Assembly (NCBI GenBank): GCA_014871385.1
Contig: CM026426.1
Span: 28,727,037 to 28,791,036 of the forward strand
DNA length: 64,000 nt
Direction of reading: 5' to 3'
Source: Ceratodon purpureus
Lineage: Eukaryota; Streptophyta; Bryopsida; Pseudoditrichales; Ditrichaceae
Both the position numbers and the translations under genes were made by a program. This document shows, one piece after another, positions 31,302 to 43,460 of the stretch. Each line of letters opens with the position of its first letter. Positions within the stretch are counted from its first letter, which is position 1. Below the pieces are notes generated by a model. That model saw only the letters and a program-made list of their open reading frames with translations, did no database searches and was not told the DNA's origin.

Positions 31302-33200
31302 ATGCCTCCCTTGGGCAAGAGATCCCAACGTCCCAACAGAGGAAAAGCGGTTTTGCAAATTGAAGCAACTGATCGTGAATCAATAGTTGTGAAGTCCGAG
31401 GTGCCATCACAGTGTCATACAGAGTCTACCTGGGAAGCGCCATTTGACTTAGAGGGGATTCCAACAGAGTTGAGAGAGAAGCTTGTCCTTGCTACACCAT
31501 GCTTGCTGGGTCGATCAGCTGCTGTCCACGACCAAGATTTCTTCCATAGAGTGGTAGGACTTTGCAAGGAAGGTTGTACGCCCAAAGAAGTCACGGAGAA
31601 GATGGTTCCAGCAAACACATATGAGGAGACTTGGCGGCCTGGGGAGGGTGCAAACAAGACGCGCTACTTGCTGGACCGGTGTAAAGACTCCAAAGCACGG
31701 GATTTGTATCAGAGGATGTACCAACGAGTATATGGCGATGCTCCCGACAACAAAGCATTCAGCCAAACTTTTCTACGCGCATGTGTGTATTACTACAGTG
31801 GTGTGCGAGACAGCAACGTATTATCATCACAATGGTGTTGGCACCGGTGCTAGGAAAGTGGATGCATTGCTTAAGGAGTTGCAGTTGCAGACTTCAAAAC
31901 TCCAGCAGTCTGCATCTGCGCTAGACAAGAATAAGTTAGCTCACCTCGGTTTGCATGCCCAGATATTGGCGTTGGAAATCGAAGATGAGCGGTTGAACTC
32001 TAAGAAGGAAGATCTGCGGAGAAGAAGCAAGAAGCATGCTACAGCCAGAGAGCTCCAAGAGAAGGCGGATGTAGACAAGGAGCAACGGGAGATCAGCAAA
32101 GCAATTGCTGCAAACAACGATGCATTGGAGGCCGCCCAAGAGGAAGCAGCAACGCTGGCATCAACCTTAGAGCGCGACAGTTCAGCTTACCGGAGTTCCC
32201 AAGAGCAGCTGCGCCAACTCGAGAAGAATTGTGCATCTGAGAGAATTGCGAAGCATTCTATCAAGCCGAAACGCCCTGTTGGGAAGAATATGTCTGAAGC
32301 AGGCGTCCCTCTAAAAATTAATCTTGACTCAGCGTGTAGATGCTGCAACTACCTCTTTGTTTCAAACTGTGCAGTGCCATATTCATGTGGTTGTTTGTTT
32401 CACCCTTGGTGCTTGTTTCCAGCGCTGATTTCGGGACGTGGCAATTGCCCTCTCTGCGGCAAACTCGGTGATGCAAGTTGGTTGGAATCATGGGGGTTTG
32501 ATGGGCTGGAGCGCTCTGGTCCAGTCTTTCGTGACAGCAAAGGCAAATGTCTATCGAGTCCACCAGACTCTGGCTTTGTGAAGCAAATGAGAGAAGATGC
32601 TGGCGATGCTCAAGGTCGACCAGCTCCAAAGGTGGCCAAAACGAAGGTCAAGGTAAAGGGTCCATCGCCTCAACCACCAATTTCTCCATTTATTCCAGCG
32701 TTCCCACGTCCAAAACCACTTGCTAGCCGACCCGCTGGCAGCATACACAGTGAAGTTGTCAATGTGGCCGTTGCAACCTTGGCGCATCACAGTAAGTTTT
32801 AGTGTTTTTTTGCTCCCTGCATTTTTCAGAATTTTAGCCAAGGTTCTTTTTAGTTTAGTATCATGCTTACAATTTCAGTTATGATTTAATGTGCCGGAAT
32901 TGTCCATGTGTTCGTTTGGAACCGCGTTGTCTCTCTAAAGAAATAAGTACTAATGCTAGATGTGTTGCCCTCTAAACAGTAAAACAAAAGCTAGAAGAGT
33001 TCAAGAGGGGGCTCCAGGAAGGTACAAGCCTTGTTCGGGACGTTGAACCATGCCCAACAGCTGCAGAGGACGTGCCAAGCTGTTCTTCCAACAAGCCAAG
33101 TACTGGCAAGTTGCCACCAGCGCCACATTCCTCCCCAGTGTCACTTGATTTGTTGGTTGAGCAGAGCATATCGACCGTTGAGCAGAGCATATCGACCTAG
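31302..33200 (+). CDS. RING-like/coiled-coil family, copy C (most complete)
   Basis: ATG 31302 starts MPPLGKRSQRPNRGK. The N-domain holds WEAPFDLEGIP, LLGRSAA, VTEKMVP, RPGEGANK, VYGDAPDNKAFSQTFLRACV. Near 31800-31861 the frame shifts; the homologues keep a VNW...LNPLK block here, so this copy has a deletion or a short unusual intron ending GCTAG at 31860. The coiled-coil exon 31861-32791 follows, with the finger at 32325-32465 (C-R-C-C, S-C-G-C, H-P-W-C, C-P-L-C) and a basic, Pro-rich tail. A GTAAGT donor at 32792 joins an AAACAG acceptor at 32979 in phase, and the last exon ends at TAG 33198. The finger suggests zinc binding and perhaps E3-type activity. Unlike A and B it has no nonsense codon, so it may be the expressed member. 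Confidence 0.65.
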
Positions 33201-34323
33201 TGTTTAGTTCAAAGATGTTAGCGGCCGAGTTTTATTATCATGGCGTTAGTACCAAAGTGGTTGTAGTGTTTATAATAGCTAAGCCTGTACTCCATTCACT
33301 TCGTGGCCTTGTGCTGAACATTTTGATGAAAAAAAAGTTGGCATTTTTTCACAACTTCATGACTTCATGGACGTTTCCACTTCCCCTTTGTTTCCACTCC
33401 ATGGTCTTTCCTCTTCACTCTGTTTCCACTTCGCTTGTTTCCACTTCACGCGTTACAATTCTACACTCTGTTTCCTCTTCCCGAGCTTACTGACGAATTC
33501 ATTTAGTTCAGTCTCCATACTATGCATTGGAGAATCTTTCAATGAAGGATTTGCGGTGTTCATATGTGCCTGGCTTGTATGATTGTGTTCTTTTATGTTA
33601 CCCAATGAGGCACAGCCTAGTTTCTGTTGAATGAGTTTGCAGCTCAAGAATGATACTTTGGAGTTGTTGCTTCACTGCTTTAATCAGCCTTTTTTCCGAG
33701 GATAGGTGAACTCTAATTGGACAAGATAAGCGACCAAAGGACCGATTCTAATCACCGTTGACATGCATGCAACTCGCATCGACGTCGTCTAGATGTTGCT
33801 AGCAGTTTATATTCTTTGTGTTGTATTTGCAGGTGGCGGCAACAAAGGCAAATTATTTTAAAGGCGGTGGCAACAAAGGCAGACTGAATTATATTCTCTG
33901 TGTTGTATTTGCAGGTTGTTCAGATTTCTTGAACACCTGATTCAAAGCGAGGCACATTACATCGTAATTTATGCCACCAATGAAGAAAATATTGAGGTTT
34001 GGTTAACTGTGTTGGGGTGATCTGGTTTTTCTGAATTCGTGTGAACACTGATCGCACATTTTCGTGAACACTGAGAATGGTACAAATAAGCTAATAAAGA
34101 ATATACAAATTGAAACATGGATAATTGGGTATAAAAAAAACGTGTATTTATGAAACCTCCACCATTTAGCTAGAATTCAACCATGGCTGAGCCATAGTTC
34201 CTATTCAGCTTGAGATGTATACAAAACTACCTTTCCAGGTCTACATCCGTTTAACTGCCTCGCGTGTTTACAACGTGTCTACTTAAAAATACACCTGCGG
34301 CACTAGCCACTCTAAGCTCTAAA
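33201..34323. other. Non-coding region after copy C
   Basis: T/C-rich near 33350-33480, where GTTTCCACTTC-like words recur. Two GGCGGTGGCAACAAAGGC-type motifs at 33835-33885 link it to the S repeats. No gene seen. Its sequence does not match the A/B tails, so copy C has a different 3' end. Confidence 0.5.
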
Positions 34324-35839
34324 CTAGCTAGTAAGTGCTACTATCTCAAAAGTCCACGGTGGTAGAACTTGTGATACAGTGTTGGAACCTTCGTGTCTGC
34401 GGTTCACCTTGACGTGTGGATACCCAACTCGCTTGAGCACAAAGCGGAATTCCTCTGGAGCCACGTCGCCCAGGGTGATAGCAACCTCTCGACGAATATG
34501 TGACAACGGCCACCCTCGACCAACTTCAAACCGTGCCACTCGCAGTCCTTGAAAAAAACATGGAAGCACCACCATGTCTTCTTCCCGCACTTGGTCAATT
34601 AGTTCCCAAGTTACACCATCTTGCGCCAGACGCTCCCTCCCGTATTTAAAATTCGAGTACAACACTCATCTTCCATCGTGGTACCCGTGCAATAAACACA
34701 TACGAGAGCTTCACACAAGAGAGCTTCGGTCATAGCATGCAGAAATGGCATTACAATGGCAACAGTGGCAACAGTGGCAACAAGCATCAAACGATGACAA
34801 CAGTGGCAACACACCTGAAAGTTACAGAAGGTAAGGATATTGTGCACCGCACAATATCCTTACCAAACACCACTTTGGTTTGCCAACCTGGATCCATCAG
34901 AGATGTGAACACTTCTTCCGAGGGATTCTCCACAATATACAACGTGGATGTTCCTCTCATAGTGTCTTCAGCTGCAGCAAAAAGGTCTACGAAGACATGT
35001 AGAGGAAGAAACCACTGGAGGTGGCCCATACGGCTCCCAGTGGTGGACTTTGTTACAGACTGAAAGTCTGCATACAGTTTAGCTCTAAATGCCTCACTAG
35101 TATGCATATCTAGGAGAGGCCACTCCGGATCACTGAATGATGGCAATAGCAATGGCTCGACTGATCCATACAAAAGCCCTGGCGTAGGTGGAACATAGAC
35201 AAGATTAGACAAAAGGATGCCAACATCAAGCAGCTCCTTATACGACCGCCCATTGCGAGTTGCCTCACCAACATTGCTGTGCACAACCATGATCACTCCC
35301 AGTATGGAATCAGGGTCGACCCAATCTTCAAAATACGACTGGTATAAAACTGTTCCCAACACCCAAAGCAAACCACAAAATTAACGACTCCTCGTCATAA
35401 AGGGATGGCCACATGAGAAAATTGATGGTTAGCTCAGAGTTAGTCGTGACTCACAATTGCATGGAACCGGATCCCGAGTAATCTGTGGATCCAGTAGCAC
35501 CTGATGCCTGGTGTAGGCATGCCTCACCAACACGGACTGCAGTTCCGGCTTGTTGGTGACAACCTTGCGATGATCTACCTTGAATTTAAAATCCCTTATC
35601 TGAGCCTTGTAGGCTCCCCTCATGTCATCGCCGCTATGGCGTCGTGCATCTCTAGCCCAAGCCCCAATACTCCCAGGATTCACCCTCACCCATGACATCC
35701 GCTCATACCTCGTTGGAATCCATTCCCCACCGGCGTTGTAAGTGCTGTGAAGAACAACTGCAGCAACCTGCGAAGTTGGTCGGCGGTTCTCCATACTTCC
35801 AACTACCTGAAGAACTTTCGATTCAAAGAATTTCGACAC
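34324..35839 (-). pseudogene. Unknown family G, copy 1
   Basis: Minus-strand exon-like frames: 35839-about 35455 (RMSWVRVNPGSIGAWARDAR, ends at a GTGAGT donor), about 35349-34865 (ELLDVGILLSNLVYVPPTP, WPLLDMHTSE, FLPLHVFVDLFAAAEDTMR) and 34665-34324 (FEVGRGWPLSHIRREVAITL, LPPWTFEIVAL). The same series occurs, more decayed, at 43420-42367. The last segment has the feel of a ubiquitin-like or beta-grasp fold, but this is a guess. I do not recognise the family. It is interrupted near 34830 by a perfect hairpin at the exon end. The 5' end is cut off by the Gypsy fragment at about 36325. Confidence 0.45.
34830..34864. repeat. Perfect 16-bp hairpin
   Basis: GGTAAGGATATTGTGC, three-base spacer ACC, GCACAATATCCTTACC: fully complementary arms. 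On the minus strand the first arm carries a GTAAGG splice-donor-like site at the end of a family G exon. On the plus strand it also starts with GGTAAGG. Confidence 0.9.
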
Positions 35840-36324
35840 TGTTCTTCACTAGCAACAACATCACAGCAACAATTGCAAGCTGATTCTTCCTAAACTCAAA
35901 CAACCAATCATCCCACATTTCCCACCCAAAATCACCGTTGACCATCTATGGTCACATCAAGGTTCATCGAATTCCGGCGCGACTACCAGCCCCGACTCTC
36001 CAGCACGTGTGATGGTGTTGCCAACAAGGACATCCACTACGCCGCCCCAACACGTGTGTGGGTGTTGCCACCAAGGACAGCCAAGGCCCCAAAACCGAGG
36101 TACACCCCACTCCCAACAAGGACCCTTGATTATCTTTTCACTATCCAGCATTATCCAGGACCACCATCCGCGATTGGCTCCCACCCATTCAAAATCTGAT
36201 GTCACCGCCTTATACTCCACCATGGCAATCTGCATGTGGAATTTCTTGGCAATTTTTATTTTGACAAAATCCGGATATTCCAATTTCGGATTTGGGCATC
36301 CGAGGACCTCAAATTTTCTCTAAT

Positions 36325-37896
36325 GAAATTTATTTTCTATGTTGACCGTATGGCACTGCTGTATCTGGTCAATAAGCCGCAGATGTCAGGAAGGATAGCA
36401 AGATGGCTACTGTTGTTTCAAGAGTACGATTTTAAAGTAGTGTACTAGCCAGCAAAAAATTCATGGAGTAGCAGATGCAATGTCAAGACTGCCCAATGGA
36501 GAACTGGCAACTGGTGTTGAAGACCAGACCAAGGATGCCAGTTTGTTTTATGTTAAACCAAAATGGTTAGAGGATGTTCGTTCTTACTAGAAATCTGGTG
36601 TTGTACGACAGGACTTGTCGAAGGAGGAGCAGAGGAATCTGATACTGAAGTCACTGCCCTATACACTGGTCCAGGGAATTCTGCACAAGCGAGGACATGA
36701 TCTGGTGGTCAGGAGAGTACTGGACCCTGTGCAGGCAGAGGTGGTGATGAAGGAGATGCACAACGGGGTAGCAGGTGGTCATATTTTGCAAGATATCACC
36801 ACTAGGAAGATACTCGACGTCGGATACTGGTGGCCAGCGATACATCGGGATGTTTTAGAATACTGCAAGGCGTGTGACAGATGTCTGAGAGTGGGAGGCA
36901 TGGCAAATACTGGTTTAGCTATCTTAGTGGCCAGTATGCCAGCAACACCATTTATGAAATGGGGATTGGACTTTATTGGGCTAATTAAACCAACAACATC
37001 AAGAACGGGGAATAGGTTCATAGTGGTGGCTACAGATTATGCTACCAAGTGGGTGGAGGCAAGGGCGCTCAAAACCAATTCAGCAGCAGTTACTGCTAAG
37101 TTTTTGTATGAGCAGATCCTTTCAAGATACGGGTGTCCTTTGACACTTGTAAGTGATAAGGGTTCTCATTTTATAAATGAAGCTATAGAACATCTGGTGG
37201 AGCATTTTCTGCTCCAGCATCGTACATCAACAACCTATTACCCCCAGGGTAATGGTTTGGGAGAATCAACAAACAAGGTGATTGGTCATCCACTGAGCCA
37301 GCTGGTCAATGATAGGAGAACAGATTGGGATGAGCATCTTCATACTGTAGCTCTCCTACAGGACTGCCTACAAATTCACCACATGATACACACCATTTCA
37401 ACTAGTCTATGGCTTACATCCATTAATGCCAACAGAGTACATGATACCGACCAGGAAGACCAAAAGCGAAATAGATAATACACCAACCAGGGTTTTGGCA
37501 TCCAGGATTGCGGACATGGAGCAGATGGACACTTCAAGACTGGAGGCCCAGGAAGCAGTAGGGGCCAAGCAGTGGAACATAGCACTTTGGAGCCAGCAAC
37601 ACTACAAACGAAAAGATTTTCAAGTGGGAGATTATGTGCTCTGGTATCCTAAGGGCCACAAGGAGCATGTGGGAAAATTCAAAAGTCGGTGGTTTGGACC
37701 TTATAGGGTCCAGTACAGGCTCTCCAAGAACACTGCTCTGTTGGTCGAGGTAAAAAATTTCGAACCAGACCCAGTCTTGGTTAATATTAATAAATTAAAA
37801 CCATATAGATTTTATGAGAAGGGAGTAGTAGAAACCAGGATACCAGGACATTTGACCAGAGGACTGGTCAATGAGCAAAAGGGGGATAGTGTCTAG
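36325..37896 (+). pseudogene. Ty3/Gypsy RNase H end and integrase
   Basis: Starts abruptly inside the RNase H region (LYLVNKPQMSGRIARWLLLF), continues with HGVADAMSRL in another frame, then the integrase. The zinc finger is H-N-G...H...YCKACDRC (about 36760-36890). The catalytic core has D in WGLDFIG, D in LVSDKGSHF and E in GLGESTNK. The C-terminal part shows KSRWFGPYRV and VNINKLKPYRF, the GPY/F-type module. Stops (TAG 36447, TAG about 36589) and two frameshifts (about 36450 and 37360) make it inactive. Reverse transcriptase and gag are missing, so the element is 5'-truncated. Confidence 0.85.
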
Positions 37897-39324
37897 TCAG
37901 AGTTAGAAAATACAGGGATAGTAGGTGAAAAAAGCTCTGAAGAAAGGGGCAAGGAAGCAGTAAACCAGCAGAGAAGTAAAGAAAACAGTGAGAGAAAAAT
38001 TAAAAATCAAAAGAACAATAAAAATGAGCAAGAAGAAGGGCAGCATTCAAGAGAAGGAGACATAGAGGAGATGATTGAAAAAAGAAAAGGAAATGAAAAA
38101 AATAAAGAAGTAGTAGAAAAAGAAAAAACAAAAGGAAAGAAAGAGTTAGTAGTTATTGGATATGGGGTGTTAGAAATAATGATCAAGTAGAAGGGGATGG
38201 GAGAGTTAAAAGGGCGGCCCATTAAAGAGGAGCAACATTCATCCGACCCAGAGATTTCATTCATCCACCAAGGACAGGGAAAGACAATGGATGAAGTTTC
38301 ACCCAAACTGGATGAAATCCACATATTAGGTTGGATGTTTAGGGTGGAGACACCTCAACAAGAAAGGAGTGCGGACCTCACTTTTTCGAGCTGCCTGGAG
38401 AATAGAGCCAGCAGCGAACTGTGGAGAGAGGATGGAGTGAGGGAGTGTGCAAGGTTAGAAGTGGGAACTCAGAGCCACCACGAAAGCAGACGGCGGTGTG
38501 GAGTAAGTGAAAACAGCGGAGCAAGGGAGGAAGGGCAGCATCAGAGCTGCAGCTACTGGAACTATCGGGAGGAGCCAAGACAACAAAGAGCAGCGGCGGC
38601 GGCGCACCTTAGAGAAGAGTAGCGACACCCTGAAGAAGTGCAGCGGCAGCACCTCGAAGAAGAGCAGCGGCAGCACCTCGGAGAAGGACAACAGGGGCGG
38701 CGCATCAAGGAGCACCAGCAGCGGCGCATCAAAGAGCAGCAGCAACAGCACATCGGAGAGCAGCAGCGGCAACACATTGAAGAGCAGAGACAGTGGAGGC
38801 TGCTAGAAGAGGAGCAGCGGCGACTGAGCGAAGAACAAGAGCAGCAGCAAACGGAAGATGAGCAGCAACGATCGGTGCAAGAGCAGCATTGGAGGCTGCT
38901 TGACGAAGAACAACGGCGGCAGTTCGGGTGTGAAGCTTTGAACGGCAGCAGTAGCGAAACCCTAGGTGGAGGTAGCAGGACAGTCAATGGGAAGCTAACA
39001 GAGTGGAGCAATGAGCACAACCAGGGAAGAAGGGGAGCTCAGCCTGCAGCAGAAGAAGACCTGCGACGTAGAAGTGGACCGCAAAACAACCAGCAGCCGG
39101 CCCAGGTATTTATGAACTCAGCTGAATTTTGGAAGACATATCTGCTGGGATATGAGGGAGATCAGGAGGGTTACAACCCCAATAAGGGAAAGATAGGGCA
39201 CTGGAGGATAGTTGGGACTTCGGATAGAAGAAACAAGGAAAGAAGGCTAGGAACCAGAGTAAAAGCAGAAATGGTCGAGGAAGAAAGGGAAACCCAGGAA
39301 CCGTTGTTATCATTCAGGGACTAG
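37897..39324 (+). CDS. Gypsy extra ORF, part 1 (Glu/Gln-rich)
   Basis: After the integrase stop the plus strand encodes a Lys/Glu-rich stretch (37900-38190), then IKEEQHSSDPEISF and VSPKLDEIHILGWMFRVETPQQ, then a long Gln/Glu/Arg-rich repeat (38640-38930) from AGCAGCGGCAGCACCTCGGA-like units, then FMNSAEFWKTYLLGYEGDQ. Likely a 3' additional ORF of the retroelement or its untranslated region. Several stops and frame changes. No known domain. Confidence 0.45.
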
Positions 39325-39393
39325 GCTAGAGAAAGAACTGTCGAAGGGGAGATAGAAAAAGCAGTAGAGAAAATTGGAAGAGTCAGGAAGGAG

Positions 39394-41296
39394 ATGGTAG
39401 GAGGAGAAACAGCAGAACCAAGAGATAAGAGGACAGCAAGACTGCAGACCAGAAGATCAGATAAGGGGACCTTACACGAATACATGAAGAAAGTAGGAAC
39501 AGTAGGAGACATGGAGGAGATCGAAGTTCAGGTTGGGGAAGAAGCACCGCCACAGCCAACACAAGGGGTTTTGGAAGGGGATCAGAGGAAGAAACCAGAG
39601 GAGGTGACGGAGGTGCGGAAAGCAAGAACAGGGACTAGACGGAAGCAGACTGAAGCAATGGCCAGAGCTCCAAAGAGAGTCACCATCGCAAGGAAGGCCA
39701 GAAGGACCATTCAGCTCACCTTCCTACCATTGGAATACTGGAAGGGATGGAAGGAGCTGAAGGACGACCATTGGGCTGGAAAAGGTAAGCCTTAGTTCTT
39801 TTTATGAGTATACATGGCCGGTGCCGAGAGTAGAGCTGGTTTCAGACTTTGTGGAAGGATTTCAGTACATTAAGGGGGAGAAAAGAGAGTACACTACTCC
39901 GATCAGAGCCTCGGTGAGAGGAGTTCCAGTGGAGATAACCGCATGGACGATACAGCAGGCACTAGGGATAGAGGGGAGCAGGATAGCACCGATTCCCAAG
40001 GCCTGTAGAGAATTGGACACCAGGTACATGAGGATGTTTGGCCTCACACGGGCAGATCACACTTCGGATGGGACCGGAATCAACGGGTTCGATGAACCGT
40101 AACAGGACAGGGTCAAAGCTTTGGTGGAGGTCATGTGCGTGAAGAAGAAATCCTTCTATGCCAGCAATGAGCTGCTAGAGAATATATACGAGGCTGTGAA
40201 GAAGGGCGATCACAACAGGGCTCCACTGATTTTATCTAGCCTTCGGCGCATGCTCATTCGAGTCCATACCAGCCCAACCCGCGAGATCAAGGGAGCAGAG
40301 CTTATTGATGCCTTGTTGAAGAAGTGGTTCTCGGACTAAGAGGACTACATAGATCCAGAACCAGAACAGGTGTCGGAGGAGGTAGAAGATGGCAGCGAGA
40401 CACCACCGGATGTGAGACCAGTAAGGCCACAAGGTGAGCTACCGCCAGACGTAGTAAGTGGAGATGGATCTAAGGGGGCCCAAGCAGGTAGACTGACCAA
40501 GGCGAGGAAGGACCAGAAGGAAGGGACTAAACATCAGTCATCGTCTTCATCAGGACAGGAGAAGAACGCTCGAAAAAGAAAGAAAGGGGACTAGTCGTCA
40601 CCCTCTACACTAAGAGGGCAGGGAACCACCTTTAAAAGACTGCGGAAACAAGAGAAGAAACCCAAATACCGGGACAGCACAACACGATCTCTAGACCCTA
40701 GGGAGGCCGAGGAGATCGAGGAGGGGGCCATCACATTCGATGCCAGGGTAACACCAAAGACCAAGAGGGGACGGCCAAAGAAACAAGCACAGCGACCCAC
40801 AGGTGAAACTCCAATCGAGGCCTCGAGGAAGTTACTTACACTTCGAACCACTCAGGCTGCAAGAGGTAATATCGACACTGAACCAGTAGTCAAGGGGCAG
40901 GATAGTAGCCACGAGTTCCCTTCCAAACAGGTGGAGGACGTAGAGACAGCCAATACAGCCGACCTAGTTGAAGTATTATTGCCAAGGAACCTTGGTGATT
41001 TGTTCTTGGCAGCAGGAGGAGGGGGATTTGAAATGACCACAGGGTTGACTCGGTTGAACCACTGGGTGAAGGAGGCAGAGCGGTTAAAGGATCTACAGGC
41101 CCACCAGGAAGGGAGGAAGCCAACCTACAAAGAACTGGCCCACTACAATCAAGAGTTACAAGGGGAGAATGCACAGTTGAAAGCCCAACTGCAGGCAGCT
41201 GGGCAGGAGCTGAATGAGTTGAAGGCAACTTGGGCAGAGACTAGGCATAAGCTAACTGTGTTTACTAAGGAGCAGAGCCACGAGCGGGCCAGGTGA
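39394..41296 (+). pseudogene. Gypsy extra ORF, part 2
   Basis: Successive plus-strand frames encode VELVSDFVEGFQYI, VRGVPVEITAWTIQQALGI and ELDTRYMRMFGL (39820-40100), a Lys-rich linker, and a C-terminal coiled coil (YNQELQGENAQLKAQLQAAG, about 41150-41210) ending at TGA 41294. Stops at 40100, 40337 and 40592 interrupt it. The order (folded domain, basic linker, coiled coil before the LTR) resembles the ORF at 53794-56024, suggesting both are accessory ORFs of related LTR elements. Confidence 0.45.
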
Positions 41297-41882
41297 TAAA
41301 AACAGGGGGTAAGAACAGTAAACTGCTAGGAACAGTAAAACAGTGGAATTACTATTAGTTCTCAGTTACTGCGTTTTGGATGAAGTTTTGACAGTAAGAT
41401 GAAAAATCGACTTGGATGAAAAACGGATAGATTGAAGGTGGCGGCTAGGGTTTGGGGGGGGGGTAGTGAGGAGTGAGGCCGTGGCGGCTCTCACTCTCTC
41501 TCTCTCTCCCCTTGGAGTTTGTGCACCTATGGAGGATTAGGAGATGGTTAGGAGGTTGAGGAGTAGTTATGATAGCAGGAGCAGGATCAACAGGGCAGGA
41601 CTTATTGTATGAGGCAGCCATTAATGACGAAACAAATACACTTTTGAGTAGATTGAGTTACGTGCATTTACTGTTAGGGTTTATGGGAAATGTGTGTGGG
41701 TTTGTTGGGTTGCTGCTTTAATGGCAGTAGAAAGGGGCAGGAGTTGCAGTATATTGGTACAGTCCAGGGGCAGATTAGTAGGAACGGGTAGGAATTAGGT
41801 GGGTACTAGAAATTTTTGAGGGTTTTCATTTTTCTCTTGGACAGTAAACTAGCTTTCAAAGGGTGAGCTAAATCACCCTTTT
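41297..41882 (+). other. Candidate 3' LTR of the Gypsy element
   Basis: A purine-rich tract (AAAAACAGGGGGTAAGAACAG, 41298-41317) directly after the last ORF would suit a polypurine tract. The next 560 bases are non-coding, contain G8 and CT-repeat runs (41453-41511), and end near CCCTTTTACA. No 5' LTR exists in the window for comparison, so the limits are guesses. Confidence 0.35.
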
Positions 41883-42366
41883 ACAATGAATTGTTAAGCT
41901 AAATTGTGAATTCTTAATCTTAATGGACTATTTTCATAATTCCAACCGGTACCTAATTATTGAACTTTTATTCACTGACATCCATGAAGCTAGATTCACG
42001 CTTGTAAAAATATGTTCTTAAGAAATTGCTGCTGTCATCATCAATGAAAACAAGAAAATCAAGAGTCCTTCAAGTTTGCCATATACTATAATTTGGGATA
42101 GCTCTACGGACAAATCGGGTTACAAAACAATAATATAGGAAGTCCTATACAAAGCGCAGAATGATAAGTGCAAAAATCACTTATCCTACACCTCCACAAT
42201 CTTGAACTTTTTGGAAACTGTGACCTCAGCAACTGTGAGGTGTCTCTCATGACATTGGTTGATCTGCACCTAACAAAAATTCTGTCAGTTTTGTTTGCTC
42301 ATAGCAAGGAGCCCAACCATGTCTAATAAAAACACCGGTACCTAGTTTATGGCACTGCTAGTAGAA
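41883..42366. other. AT-rich non-coding spacer
   Basis: Nothing recognisable between the candidate LTR and family G copy 2. Confidence 0.5.
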
Positions 42367-43420
42367 TTACAACCATGAGTAAACCAAAATTAGACACTCT
42401 TCCTTTTCATAGAGAACCGTAAGGTGTCCAACCATGTGCACCAAAACTGTATGCCAATTTTGTAGTGTTCGCTGGCAACAGTGAACAGAACTTCGTGTAT
42501 CAAAAACCCAGGGAAGCCTGCTATAATTTGAGGATGAATTAAATAGGACTCGTACCTTTTCCTCACGAACATTGGTGGCATCTATCACAACAAGGTTGTA
42601 CTGCCCAGGTACGTCATCTCCAAATGCCATTGCAGTTTTGTGCCGCAGGTGGGATACTGGCCAGCCCTTGCCAACTTCAAATGTTGGCAACGCATTCTCT
42701 CTAAACATATTGCACACTTTCACCATCTCCACGTCCCGTAGGTAGTCAATCGCATCCCACTTATTGTTGGCAGCTCTCCTATACCTTATATACATGAACC
42801 TGGTGTATATTGTCTACCTTCCCACATAATAGCGGAAGACAATGTTGGACCTATTGGCAACGCACTTGATGACATTTTGGTCAATGTGGAACTTCTTGTT
42901 GCACCCGCGGTCCATGAGACTGCTCAGTAGAGCCTCAGATGGACTATTCAAAACAAATAGCGTAGGTGTCCGCCTAATGCTGTCAGCAGCTATTGCAAAC
43001 AAATTAACCATAAAATGGATAAGCATAAACCATTGCTAGTGGACAAAGCTGATACCAGTTGTTGCTTTCATAGCATTTGAAAAATCTAAAGTGAGCCTTG
43101 TCCTATTTGTCTCAAATGTGTGCATGTCTGGCAAAGGTCACTCCACATCGTTGAATCCTGGAAGCGGGAGTGCTTCTACCTTCCTGTACGGCGTGTCACT
43201 AGTTGGAGGCAAATAAAGGCCACCAAGGAGGAATGTACCTATGTCCAGCAACTCTGCGTGGCTTTCTCAATTCCGTGTTGCCTTCCCAATCTCGGCATGG
43301 AGCACAAGAATGGGACCAATGATCATTAGTCCCAATCCTACGGTGCACCCAATCCTCTGAATGCAACGCATATAGGTAATTTGCCATGGAGGAACTAGTT
43401 GCTGCCACCCCAGGATCCAA
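42367..43420 (-). pseudogene. Unknown family G, copy 2
   Basis: Aligns with 35371-34324: AELLDIGTFLLGGLYLPPTS, WPLPDMHTFE, LIHFMVNLFAIAADSIRR, NSPSEALLSSLMDRG and FEVGKGWPVSHLRHKTAM. Stops and frame changes are frequent. It sits downstream, on the same strand, of the BED/DUF659 relic, so the two may once have formed one transcription unit or element. Confidence 0.45.
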
Positions 43421-43460
43421 GCGTAGATGCTATGGCTGATATGCATCTTGCACAAGCACC

